Positions 1 through 7,129 of a DNA stretch of 33,409 nt are shown piece by piece. The position numbers were made by a program, and so were the translations under genes. The stretch is from CAYWNK01 sp047639615. Lineage in GTDB: Bacteria > Planctomycetota > UBA1135 > GCA-002686595. A model generated the notes under the pieces. It worked only from the letters and a program-made list of their open reading frames with translations. It was not told the origin of the DNA and ran no database searches. The stretch lies in the NCBI GenBank assembly GCA_047639615.1, contig JBLIOL010000014.1:1-33409 (forward strand), written 5' to 3'. Positions within the stretch are counted from its first letter, which is position 1. Every line of letters begins with the position of its first letter.

Positions 1-54
1 CCCTTCTCCTACGACATGACCCGGGACTACCTCAGTCTTCCTGGCAATTCTTAA
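1..54 (+). CDS. C-terminal end of an unidentified upstream gene (partial)
   Basis: Frame 1 is open from the window edge and reads PFSYDMTRDYLSLPGNS before a TAA stop at 52-54. Only 17 residues are visible, so no family can be named. It lies 27 bases upstream of the AOR-like gene on the same strand and could belong to the same transcript. The reading frame itself is the only evidence that it is coding. Confidence 0.35.
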   Translation, partial: PFSYDMTRDYLSLPGNS

Positions 55-81
55 GTGTGAAAGAGGCCCGCCCCGAATCCC

Positions 82-2196
82 ATGCGACCCACACCTCAGC
101 TCCTGCGCATCGATCTGGCTCGACTGCCCGCGGGCGCCTTCGTGGGCTTTGGAGAGGCTGCGCCGGGTCTGGACCTGAGCGAGCCCACCTGGACGGACCC
201 GCTATTTGGGCGGCTGGCGGCCTGGTCGGGCACGGGACTGGCCCTGGCGTACCTATTGAATACGGAGCCAGACCGGGCCGGCCTGACCCTGGCCCTCGGG
301 GAGGCCGTGCGCCGCGGCGTGCCCACCGCCGGGCGACTCTCGGTGCTAGCCCCCTCGGCCCTGCACGGGCGCTTGGCCGAAGGCTTGGTGGGTAGCGACC
401 TAGCGCGCAGGCTGGCCACGGTCTGCGATGTGCTGGCACTGTCCGGTTGCGCTGCGGAGCGCGCGGGGGTGCTAGTGGTCGAGGCCCAGGGGGTGCGCTT
501 GCTGCAACGGCCGGAGTGGGCTGAGCTGGATCCGGAGGCCCGGCGTTTGGCAGGCGAGTCGGAGTTCGGAGACTGCGCCATGCTGCGCAGCGGTCCCGCG
601 GGCTCGGGCAAGCATCCGGTCGCCTTCGCAAACCTAGCCGCCGGCGGCGACCCCGCGAGTTTCGTGGGTCGCGGCTTGGCTGGAGCACTCGCCGCCCACG
701 GCCTGCTGGCCATCGTGATCTGCGCGGAGCCCGAAGCGAGCACCGACGACCGTGGCATCGGAGCCTTGCTGGCCAAGTCCCCGCGGCTCCTGGAACGGGC
801 GCATGGCGGAACCCTTGAACAGGCCGCTGCCATGGCTGCGCGCGGCAGCGAGAGCGATCGTATTGCGGCCGAAGCACTGCGCAGCGAGGCAAGCTCGGCG
901 CGCACCGGCAAGCACGGTTGTCACGGCTGCCCGACGCCTTGCGGCTGGAGCTTCTCCCTGCCGGAAGGCGGGAGCGGTGCTTCGCGTTTTCGCGCGGTGC
1001 GTGCGCTAGGATCGCCGCTTGGATTGGAAGGCTTCGAAGCTCCGAATCGCCTATTGGCTGCGTGCAACCGCTTGGGCCTCGATGCCAAGGAAGCCGGCTC
1101 GGGACTAGCGCTCTTGCTGCGAGCCGCCGATGCCGGACTGATCAGCGGCGGTCCCGTGCGCGGTGACGTAGAGAGCTTCCTCGCGGCCCTCGAGGATTTG
1201 CAAGCGGGCCGCGCGCCCGCCGCTTGCCTCGCGCCCGGTGTGGCCGCCGCCACCACGGTCCTAGGCCTTGAGCAAACGTCGGCGGGTAAGGAACCCCAAC
1301 GAGCCGGGCACGACCTCGGCGCCTTGCTCGGTGCCTGTGCCGGCGCGCGCGGCTCGGAGCCCATGCGCAGCTTCCCGTTCTTACTCGAAGGCGGCTCCGG
1401 ACAAGAGCGCTTAGCAACCTTGCTCGCGCCCTGGACTCTGCCCGCTGGCGCAGCCGATCCCGACCAAGCGGCGGGCACGGGCCGCGTGGTGGCCTGGCAT
1501 GAGGACCTGATCGCGGGCGTGGATCTGGCTGGCTTCTGCGCCTTCTCTGCGGCGGGCCTCTTGGCCGATGGGGTCACCGACTTGGATGGTTTAGCTCTAG
1601 CGATCGCACCGGCCGCGGTGCTGGGGGACGAGGGCCTGGGCCATAGCCCCGGCGCGCGCTTACTCACGGCGGGAGCGAGCTTGCACGCTGCCTTGCGACT
1701 GCTGGCCGAGCACTGGGGCCTGGCCTTCCCGGCCATCCCGGAGTGGGCCGCCGAGCGCCTCGCCGCTCCCGGGGTGCTAGACGAGTATCGGGTACTGCGT
1801 GGGTTGAGTGTGGACTCATGCCTGGCGCCAGAGCGGGCGGCCTTGATCGGCATGGCCGGCATCCGGCCTGCTCCGCCTCAGGCCGCAGACAGCCCCGTGC
1901 CTGCTCCGGCACCCGTTACAGGGAACCCAGTCAGTCCCGGGTTGGTCCGGCTTCACGCCAGCGGCAGCTTCGGCCGGCGCCTGGGATCGCCTCTGGAGCT
2001 GAGCCTAGCCCTGCCGGCCCGCGCTCAGGATGTGATCGCTCTGGCGGCCGAAAAAGCCCCTAAGGCCGCCGATTGGCTCCTGCGGGAGGGCAGCGTATTG
2101 CCGGCCATCTGGCGCGACGGGAAACTTGTTCCTGCCTCGGGGCTGATCCAAGCTGGGGACGAGCTCGAGCTGGTCCTCGCCATCGCCGGCGGATGA
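82..2196 (+). CDS. Aldehyde ferredoxin oxidoreductase homologue with fused C-terminal MoaD/ThiS-like domain
   Basis: AOR-family enzymes are tungsten- or molybdenum-pterin proteins with one [4Fe-4S] cluster that oxidise aldehydes or related substrates. Residues 1 to about 610 follow the AOR layout. A CX2CX3C cluster motif is at Cys280, Cys283 and Cys287 (GCHGCPTPC), and the distant fourth cysteine is Cys486 in DLAGFCAFSA, matching the spacing of Pyrococcus AOR. The stretch RSGPAGSGKHPVAFANLAA resembles the cofactor-domain segment of AORs. After a Pro/Ala-rich linker (about 620-640) comes a domain of about 80 residues starting LVRLHASGSFGRRLG and ending in AIAGG. This is the form of a MoaD/ThiS sulfur carrier, whose terminal Gly-Gly is thiocarboxylated during pterin cofactor synthesis. 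AOR loci often carry such a protein as a separate gene; here it is fused. The core is divergent from classical AORs, so the substrate cannot be predicted. The start is the ATG at 82. Confidence 0.8.
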   Translation: MRPTPQLLRIDLARLPAGAFVGFGEAAPGLDLSEPTWTDPLFGRLAAWSGTGLALAYLLNTEPDRAGLTLALGEAVRRGVPTAGRLSVLAPSALHGRLAEGLVGSDLARRLATVCDVLALSGCAAERAGVLVVEAQGVRLLQRPEWAELDPEARRLAGESEFGDCAMLRSGPAGSGKHPVAFANLAAGGDPASFVGRGLAGALAAHGLLAIVICAEPEASTDDRGIGALLAKSPRLLERAHGGTLEQAAAMAARGSESDRIAAEALRSEASSARTGKHGCHGCPTPCGWSFSLPEGGSGASRFRAVRALGSPLGLEGFEAPNRLLAACNRLGLDAKEAGSGLALLLRAADAGLISGGPVRGDVESFLAALEDLQAGRAPAACLAPGVAAATTVLGLEQTSAGKEPQRAGHDLGALLGACAGARGSEPMRSFPFLLEGGSGQERLATLLAPWTLPAGAADPDQAAGTGRVVAWHEDLIAGVDLAGFCAFSAAGLLADGVTDLDGLALAIAPAAVLGDEGLGHSPGARLLTAGASLHAALRLLAEHWGLAFPAIPEWAAERLAAPGVLDEYRVLRGLSVDSCLAPERAALIGMAGIRPAPPQAADSPVPAPAPVTGNPVSPGLVRLHASGSFGRRLGSPLELSLALPARAQDVIALAAEKAPKAADWLLREGSVLPAIWRDGKLVPASGLIQAGDELELVLAIAGG

Positions 2197-2252
2197 AAGT
2201 GGAGTCAGGGCTTGGGCAATTGCGGTCCGACGGTCGATCTTCCCAGGGTCTT

Positions 2253-3317
2253 ATGCGGCTTCTCATACTTAAAACCGGTGCTCTCGGGGACGTCCTGCGT
2301 TCCACTTCGATTCTACCTGGCCTGTCCGAGGCCCATGGGGACCTGGACGTCACCTGGGTCACGGCGCCTGCGGCTGAGGCCCTGGTGGTCAGTCACCCGC
2401 TGGTGCAGCGCGTGCTGTGCGTCGACCCCGGGGATCGTCGAGCCGTGGCCGACCTGGGTGAGAGCTTGCAGGGCGAGAGCTGGGATTGGGTGCTCTCCTT
2501 CGACGACGAAGAGCCGCTCTGCCGTCTGGCTTCGAGCCTAAAGACCATCAAGCTCTCCGGCGCCTACCTGACCAAAGCCGGCGATCGCGCCTACACGGAC
2601 GACGTCGCGCCGTGGTTCGAGATGGGCCTGCTCAGCCGCGATGGCAAGGACGAGGCCGACCGCCTCAAGGTCCAAAACCAGCGCAGCCACCCGCAGATTT
2701 TCGCCTCCATGCTGGGCATCGAAATGGGCGCGCCAGAGTTCCCGCTACCCGACAAAGCACTCACCGCCGCGGCCAGCTTCGCCGCCGACAGCAGCCTACG
2801 CCGGGGCGGCATCGTAATCGGCCTCAACACGGGCGCCGGCGGCCGCTGGCGTACGAAGGCTATGGCCGAGGATCAAGTCCTAGGCCTAGCCGCACGCCTG
2901 CACGCAGCCCTCGACGGCCACGTGACTTTCCTCATGCTGGGCGGCCCCGACGAGCTCGAGCGCAACGAACGCCTAGGCGCCGGCCTCGCCGCCGCGGGCC
3001 AATCCGTAGTCCATGCCGGCTCGGCCAACAGCCTGGCCGACTTCGCCGCCAGGCTCTCGCTCTGCGATCTGCTCGTGGTCAGCGATTCCCTAGCCCTGCA
3101 CATTGCCCTGGCGCGCAAGGTGCCCATGGTGAGCTTTTTCGCGCCCACCTCCGCCGCCGAGATTGAGCTCTACGGCCTGGGCGAGAAAGTCCTCAGCACC
3201 GCCCCCGACTACTGCTCCTACCGCCCCGACGCGGACAACAGCACGATCACCGCCGAGCGCGTGGCCGACGCCGCCATCCGCGTACTCGCCGCTAAGAATC
3301 TGGCCAGCCAGCCCTAG
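2253..3317 (+). CDS. Glycosyltransferase family 9 (heptosyltransferase-like)
   Basis: GT9 enzymes transfer heptose from ADP-heptose onto the LPS core or related glycans at the cytoplasmic membrane. The N-terminus MRLLILKTGALGDVLRST is the classic GT9 opening. IGLNTGAGGRWRTKAM opens the C-terminal Rossmann half, and SDSLALHIALARKVPMVSFF is the family signature of the donor-binding region. The length of 354 residues is typical. The ATG at 2253 is chosen because it sits directly before the first beta strand. An in-frame ATG at 2193 overlaps the stop of the preceding gene as ATGA and would add 20 residues, so translational coupling from there is possible. hldE at 17.4 kb makes ADP-heptose, which supports a heptosyltransferase role. 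The acceptor is unknown. Confidence 0.8.
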   Translation: MRLLILKTGALGDVLRSTSILPGLSEAHGDLDVTWVTAPAAEALVVSHPLVQRVLCVDPGDRRAVADLGESLQGESWDWVLSFDDEEPLCRLASSLKTIKLSGAYLTKAGDRAYTDDVAPWFEMGLLSRDGKDEADRLKVQNQRSHPQIFASMLGIEMGAPEFPLPDKALTAAASFAADSSLRRGGIVIGLNTGAGGRWRTKAMAEDQVLGLAARLHAALDGHVTFLMLGGPDELERNERLGAGLAAAGQSVVHAGSANSLADFAARLSLCDLLVVSDSLALHIALARKVPMVSFFAPTSAAEIELYGLGEKVLSTAPDYCSYRPDADNSTITAERVADAAIRVLAAKNLASQP

Positions 3318-3327
3318 AGGCGACGTC

Positions 3328-3368
3328 GAGTTCGGGCGCATGGGGTCAGGCACAAACCGCCCGAACTC
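3328..3368. repeat. 11-bp perfect inverted repeat with 19-nt loop
   Basis: GAGTTCGGGCG (3328-3338) is perfectly complemented by CGCCCGAACTC (3358-3368). The loop contains TGGGGTCAGGCACAAAC. It begins 10 bases after the GT9 stop, so it could act as a transcription terminator, although no T-run follows. The GGGGTCAGGCAC core resembles sequence often seen at palindromic repeats associated with REP-type tyrosine transposases; that link is from memory and is tentative. Confidence 0.5.
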
Positions 3369-3485
3369 CGGCTAGACCCGAATGACGAACGAGAGCGCAA
3401 GCTCCTGGAGGACGAGTATGTGCGCTCAAAGTTTGCGCAGTTCTGCCATGAGAGCCTCGAGCAGGCTGAGGTCTCAGGGCTCTAG
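3354..3485 (+). pseudogene. Possible remnant of a coding sequence (C-terminal fragment)
   Basis: One frame reads a charged, protein-like sequence that includes RLDPNDERERKLLEDEYVRS, followed by KFAQFCHESLEQAEVSGL and a TAG stop at 3483-3485. No ATG, or plausible GTG or TTG with a ribosome binding site, precedes it after the GT9 stop. It begins within the inverted repeat at 3328-3368. It may be the tail of a gene lost at this junction. No family is recognised, and it could be chance. Confidence 0.25.
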
Positions 3486-3525
3486 AACGGAGGAAAGTGA
3501 TTGACGCGGTACTCGGGGCGGTAGG

Positions 3526-3741
3526 ATGGCCGGCGTAATGGGTGGCTATCTCTACAAACTGGCCAAGTTCCTCGAGGGCTTGGGTCTCTTGATCATTCTG
3601 GCTGGCGTGATGATGAGCGTGCAGCTCGGCATGAACGACGACACGATGAAGTCCATGACTTCCGAGCTCTATGGCCTCGGGATCGGGGCCGCCATATTTG
3701 GTGCGGGCTTTCTGATCGAGCGCTCGCTGGGCGCGCGTTAG
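3526..3741 (+). CDS. Small two-helix membrane protein, unknown function
   Basis: This 71-residue protein has two clear hydrophobic segments. GLGLLIILAGVMMSVQLGM is near residues 18-36 and GLGIGAAIFGAGFLIE is near 50-65, with a short polar stretch (NDDTMKSMTSELY) between them. No family is recognised. The ATG at 3526 is preceded by a G-rich stretch; a second ATG at 3538 is possible. Its TAG stop overlaps, base for base on the opposite strand, the TAA stop of the converging gene (shared bases TTAG at 3738-3741). It is transcribed away from the GT9 gene after a gap of about 200 bases. Confidence 0.6.
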   Translation: MAGVMGGYLYKLAKFLEGLGLLIILAGVMMSVQLGMNDDTMKSMTSELYGLGIGAAIFGAGFLIERSLGAR

Positions 3742-4091
3742 GCGAGCAGGGCCACCGAGATGAGGGTCGCGCTGTAGAGCACGAGCTGGGTGACGCGGGC
3801 AATGGTGCGCGCGGGGGCTGGGCGGCGCAGGAGCTTCTCGTAGAGGTAGACCATGTAGCCCGGGTGATCCTCGCGGCCGAGCTTGCGCCAGAGTTTGTGC
3901 TGGATGCCGGTGAGGACGCAGTAGCCCGGTTCGTCGACGATGGGGCCGATCAAGAACCAGGATGTGAGTACGAGACCGCATAGGCCTAGGTGCCAGGGAC
4001 GCGTGGCGGGCCAGATCCAGCCGATGCAGCTGAAGAGGATCACGGCTAGGTGCAGGCCGTGCAAGAGGGCGTTGAGTAAGCGCAGCTTCAT
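3738..4091 (-). CDS. Small multi-spanning membrane protein, DUF2784-like
   Basis: The protein has about 117 residues and three or four hydrophobic segments: LHLAVILFSCIGWIW, LGLCGLVLTSWFLIG and a C-terminal VTQLVLYSATLISVALLA. The layout of a short first helix, a PWHL-type turn, a second helix and then a G-x-C-x-L-T motif (GYCVLTGIQHKLW) resembles DUF2784 proteins, but this is a pattern-level match only. The ATG at 4091 overlaps the TGA of the aminotransferase gene as ATGA, which supports this start and translational coupling. An in-frame start at 4112 is less likely. It is the last gene of the minus-strand operon, after the FAD oxidoreductase and aminotransferase. Function is unknown. Confidence 0.6.
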   Translation of the reverse strand: MKLRLLNALLHGLHLAVILFSCIGWIWPATRPWHLGLCGLVLTSWFLIGPIVDEPGYCVLTGIQHKLWRKLGREDHPGYMVYLYEKLLRRPAPARTIARVTQLVLYSATLISVALLA

Positions 4092-5263
4092 GCGGTGGAG
4101 CTGATGCAGCACTGGCGGAAGGCCTCGATGTAGTGCTCGATGATGCCGTCGTCCTCGCCGGGGAAGGCCGGCAGGCGTAGCAAGCGTGCGCTGGCGGCGC
4201 GCGTGCGTTCGAACTCTTCGGGTGCGGCCAGGTTGGGTTCCATGCCTGCGGGCAAGCGCGCGATGGAGCGCCAGTGGCCTTCGGTGAAGAAGGGTTGGTC
4301 GTGCAGCAGGGGGTAGCGCGGGCAGCTCACTTCGCAGCCCTTGGCTTGCAGCTGCTGCACTAGATCGGCCACGTCCAGTTGCGCATCGCGAGGGCGGATC
4401 AAGAATTCGAAGTAGACGCGCTCGATGTGTACGGGGGGCAGGAAGGTGTCGAAGCCGAGCTCTTCGAGGGCGATCGAGAGGCGCAGGAGGTTGGCGTTGC
4501 GGCGCGCGTTGTGCTCGGGGAGTTTACCTAGTTGCACGCGCGCCACGGCGGCGCAGAGCGGCGCGATGCGCGTCTTGACGCCGAAGGATGTGGCGGCGAA
4601 GCGGCGCGCGGGGCCGGGGAGGTGCAGGATGCGCGTGATGTCGCCGAGGCAGAGGGCGCGTTCGTAGTACTCCTCGTTATCGGTCAGGAACATGCCGCCT
4701 TCGCCGGCGGGGGCGAGCTTGTCACCTTGCAGGCTGAAGACACTGATGTCGCCCAGGCGGCCGCAGGGGATTCCGCGCCAGCTGGCTCCGTGGGCATGCG
4801 AGGCGTCTTCGATGATCTTGAGATCGAACTCCTGGGCCAGGGCTTGCAGCTCGGTCATCTTGGCGGGCAGGCCCCAGAGGTGGACCACTACCATGGCCTT
4901 GGTGCGCGTGGTGATGCGCTTTCGCATGTCCTCGGGATCCGGGCCCATGCGCTCGGTTTCGCTCTCGCAGAAGACCGGCACGAGCCCGAACCAGAGCATG
5001 GGCAGGACGGAGGCCCAGAAGGTGGCGGTGGGGACTAGGACTTCATCGCCGGGCTGCAGGCCCAGGGCGTGGAAGGCGGCCATTAGGCCGGCGGTGCCGG
5101 AGTTGTGTGCTAGGGCGAAGCGGCGGCCGGTGAAGCTGGCGTAGTCGGCTTCGAGTTCGCCGATGACCGGGTGGGTGCTGATGTTGCCGTCGCGCAGTAC
5201 GCGTAGGACGGCGGCCTCGTCGCGTTCGTCGAGTTGGGGCCAGGTGTTGGTGGAGGTGTGCAT
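4088..5263 (-). CDS. DegT/DnrJ/EryC1/StrS-family PLP-dependent aminotransferase
   Basis: Members of this family usually aminate keto-sugar nucleotides, for example in O-antigen or secondary-metabolite sugars; a few have other roles such as AHBA synthase. The fold signature is clear over 391 residues. HNSGTAGLMAAFHALGLQPG is the N-terminal cofactor loop, Asp153 (in IIEDASHAHGA) should bind the pyridine nitrogen, and Lys182 in SLQGDKLAPAGEGGMF is the Schiff-base lysine. The ATG at 5263 lies 12 bases after the stop of the FAD oxidoreductase gene, so the two are almost certainly cotranscribed. The downstream membrane-protein gene overlaps by 4 bases. No other sugar-nucleotide genes are adjacent, so the substrate is unclear. 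Confidence 0.85.
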   Translation of the reverse strand: MHTSTNTWPQLDERDEAAVLRVLRDGNISTHPVIGELEADYASFTGRRFALAHNSGTAGLMAAFHALGLQPGDEVLVPTATFWASVLPMLWFGLVPVFCESETERMGPDPEDMRKRITTRTKAMVVVHLWGLPAKMTELQALAQEFDLKIIEDASHAHGASWRGIPCGRLGDISVFSLQGDKLAPAGEGGMFLTDNEEYYERALCLGDITRILHLPGPARRFAATSFGVKTRIAPLCAAVARVQLGKLPEHNARRNANLLRLSIALEELGFDTFLPPVHIERVYFEFLIRPRDAQLDVADLVQQLQAKGCEVSCPRYPLLHDQPFFTEGHWRSIARLPAGMEPNLAAPEEFERTRAASARLLRLPAFPGEDDGIIEHYIEAFRQCCISSTA

Positions 5264-5275
5264 GGGTGGGGTCGG

Positions 5276-6775
5276 TTAGAGGGAGGCCAGCAGGCGATCC
5301 TGTCGGTCGGCGGCTTGGCCTAGTTGGTCGATGGCGGCCTGGGCGCCGGCTTCGCCGTGGAAGATGCGCGCGATAGGTTCGAGCTCTGCGCGGTGGCAGT
5401 CGTCTGGGCCGAGGCCGAGACGCGGTATCCATTGGGCGATGTTGCTGCGCCGGCGCAGGTAGTCTTCGAGGGTCACGCAGGCTTCTTGGTCGCGGCACCA
5501 GGCGGGATCCGGCTGGGGGACGGCGAGGCTGCCGAATGAGCGCGGTGCGGCGGGGCCTGCGGGCGCCTGATGCGTCGGCACCGAACGCTTGGGCAGGTCG
5601 TAGGCCGCTAGTTTGCTGAGCACATCCCGCGCGAGCTTGGGCGCGGAGGTGATCTTGCCGCCGTAGATCATCAGGGCGGGCTTGTTACGGTCGCGGGCCA
5701 CGAGGTGCCGGCGCGAGATGGTTAGCGGCAGGTGCGCGCGCCGGTAGGAGCGCTTGATGGCGAGCGGGCGAATGCCGCAGCGCATGGAAATCACATCAGA
5801 GGCCTGGGGCCGCGGCCGCAGGTTGTTGCCGGCTTGATCTATCAGGAAGCGCAGGTCTGATTGATTGGGTGTGTAGCCGTCAGTGATGGAGTGGGCGATC
5901 TCCTCGGTAGGACCCCACATGGCCACGGGGCCCCAGGGTGTCAGCGTGAGGCTCTCGCCGTTGACCTCGGTCTCGAAGACGAGCGTCTCGGAGAGGCCTT
6001 TGGGGCAGGGCAGGTTCAAGTACATGCCCTTGCTCAGCACGTGACGGAAAGGGCTGCGCAGCTGCGCGATCTCGTTGAGCTTGTCCACCCAGATGCCGGC
6101 GGCATTGATCAGCACACGCGAGCGCACCTGGGTCTCGTTCCCGGTGAGGCGGTCCATTAGGCGAAGCACCCAGAGCTTGGCGTGCGTATCCCAGCGCGCC
6201 TCTTCCAGGGAGCAGTGATTGAGGGCGCGTTGCTCCGGGCTCATCCTGGAGAAAATCCAGGAGGAAACGTAGCGGCAGTCGGACTCCACCACGCCGGCCT
6301 CCTCGTAGAGCAACGAAGGATGGAAGCGCCCCGGCGCGATCAGGTGCTGGTTCTGGAAGGACGCCTCCCCGCGCGGCTGAATGCGACGCCGACCGCCGAG
6401 CAGCCAATAGGCCTGCAGCGCGAGGCGCACGATCCAAGGCCTGCGCAGGCTGCCGCGCAGGGGCATGTAGCGGAAGTGCATGCTGCGTACCTGCTCCGGG
6501 TCCGCCAGTATGAGCCTATCCCGTTCCGCGCACAGCTGCCGCACGGTGCGCAGCTCCAGGCTCTTGAGGTAGAGCAGGCCGCCCCAAATGAGCTGGCCCG
6601 AGGCTTGGCTCGTGCGCGCGCAGAAGTCGCCGCTATCCACCAGCAGGGTGCGCAGGCCGGAGTCGGCTAGCTCACGGAAGATTGCCGCGCCGTTGACGCC
6701 GCCGCCGATGATGGCGACGTCTTGGATCTGCGCCTGGGTGTCGGCGTGTTGCTGTTCGCGGGAGTCGTGCTGCAC
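5276..6775 (-). CDS. FAD-dependent oxidoreductase, glycerol-3-phosphate dehydrogenase (GlpA/GlpD) type
   Basis: The protein has an N-terminal FAD-binding Rossmann motif (VAIIGGGVNGAAIFRELADS, near residues 20-39). It is followed by LLVDSGDFCARTSQASGQLI, the loop characteristic of GlpD-type enzymes, and by a DAO-fold core with VLINAAGIWVDKLNEI. Near residue 390 IYGGKITSAPKLA matches the YGGKLTT region of GlpD. This family oxidises glycerol 3-phosphate to dihydroxyacetone phosphate and passes electrons to quinone. The start is a GTG at 6775, since no in-frame ATG fits. The 499-residue length suits the family. It is the first gene of an operon with an aminotransferase and a small membrane protein, an unusual setting for plain glycerol catabolism, so a different polyol-phosphate or amino-acid-like substrate is possible. 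Confidence 0.75.
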   Translation of the reverse strand: MQHDSREQQHADTQAQIQDVAIIGGGVNGAAIFRELADSGLRTLLVDSGDFCARTSQASGQLIWGGLLYLKSLELRTVRQLCAERDRLILADPEQVRSMHFRYMPLRGSLRRPWIVRLALQAYWLLGGRRRIQPRGEASFQNQHLIAPGRFHPSLLYEEAGVVESDCRYVSSWIFSRMSPEQRALNHCSLEEARWDTHAKLWVLRLMDRLTGNETQVRSRVLINAAGIWVDKLNEIAQLRSPFRHVLSKGMYLNLPCPKGLSETLVFETEVNGESLTLTPWGPVAMWGPTEEIAHSITDGYTPNQSDLRFLIDQAGNNLRPRPQASDVISMRCGIRPLAIKRSYRRAHLPLTISRRHLVARDRNKPALMIYGGKITSAPKLARDVLSKLAAYDLPKRSVPTHQAPAGPAAPRSFGSLAVPQPDPAWCRDQEACVTLEDYLRRRSNIAQWIPRLGLGPDDCHRAELEPIARIFHGEAGAQAAIDQLGQAADRQDRLLASL

Positions 6776-7129
6776 CCGGACATTGTTGGGCCGGTGGCAG
6801 GGGCGCGGAGGGCAGCCTTAGTGATCGAATCGATAGGGGGGGCGAATCGAGGGGGTGACAGGCCCTCGTAGGTAGCCTTGCCGATCGCCTTGCGCGGGAA
6901 CTGCGATCAGGGGTTAGCTGGGATTCCAAGTGACAGGGCGCTAGAGGCCGACGGAGCCGGGCCAGAGCCGGTGGCTGGCGAAGGGGGAGGCGGATAGCTG
7001 GGGAGGGTGAGGGAGGTTCGCTGGTGCTCCGGCGCGCCCAACTCTCAGCACCAGCAAACATCCCTCTCCTTCCACGGCAACCGCACTTTCCCATCGCCAG
7101 CCTCTAACCCACTCAAGTCTCCCTCGGCT
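6776..7129. other. Non-coding stretch between the FAD oxidoreductase start and the ABC operon end
   Basis: No coding frame is convincing here. The part nearest the oxidoreductase start (6776-6935) should carry its promoter on the minus strand. It contains two imperfect copies of a CGAATCGA plus G-run motif near 6825-6855, but no confident -35/-10 pair was found. The rest (6939-7105) is the palindromic element listed separately. Confidence 0.6.
6939..7105. repeat. Intergenic palindromic repeat element, copy A
   Basis: This is an imperfect palindrome with arms of about 58 bases. The best-paired inner arms are GAGGGAGGTTCGCTGGTGCT (7009-7028) and AGCACCAGCAAACATCCCTC (7047-7066), complementary at 18 of 20 positions. 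The outer arms, from 6971 and back from 7105, also pair (GGCTGGCGAAGGG against GGCTGGCGATGGG on the other strand). The loop holds CCGGCGCGCC. Shared blocks with 26542-26654 show it is a dispersed family: GCTCCGGCGCGCCC (7026-7039 and 26542-26555), GCCGGTGGCTGG, and a 16-base block at 6939-6954. It lies just downstream of the ABC operon stop, so it may end transcription or shape the 3' end of the mRNA. Confidence 0.65.
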
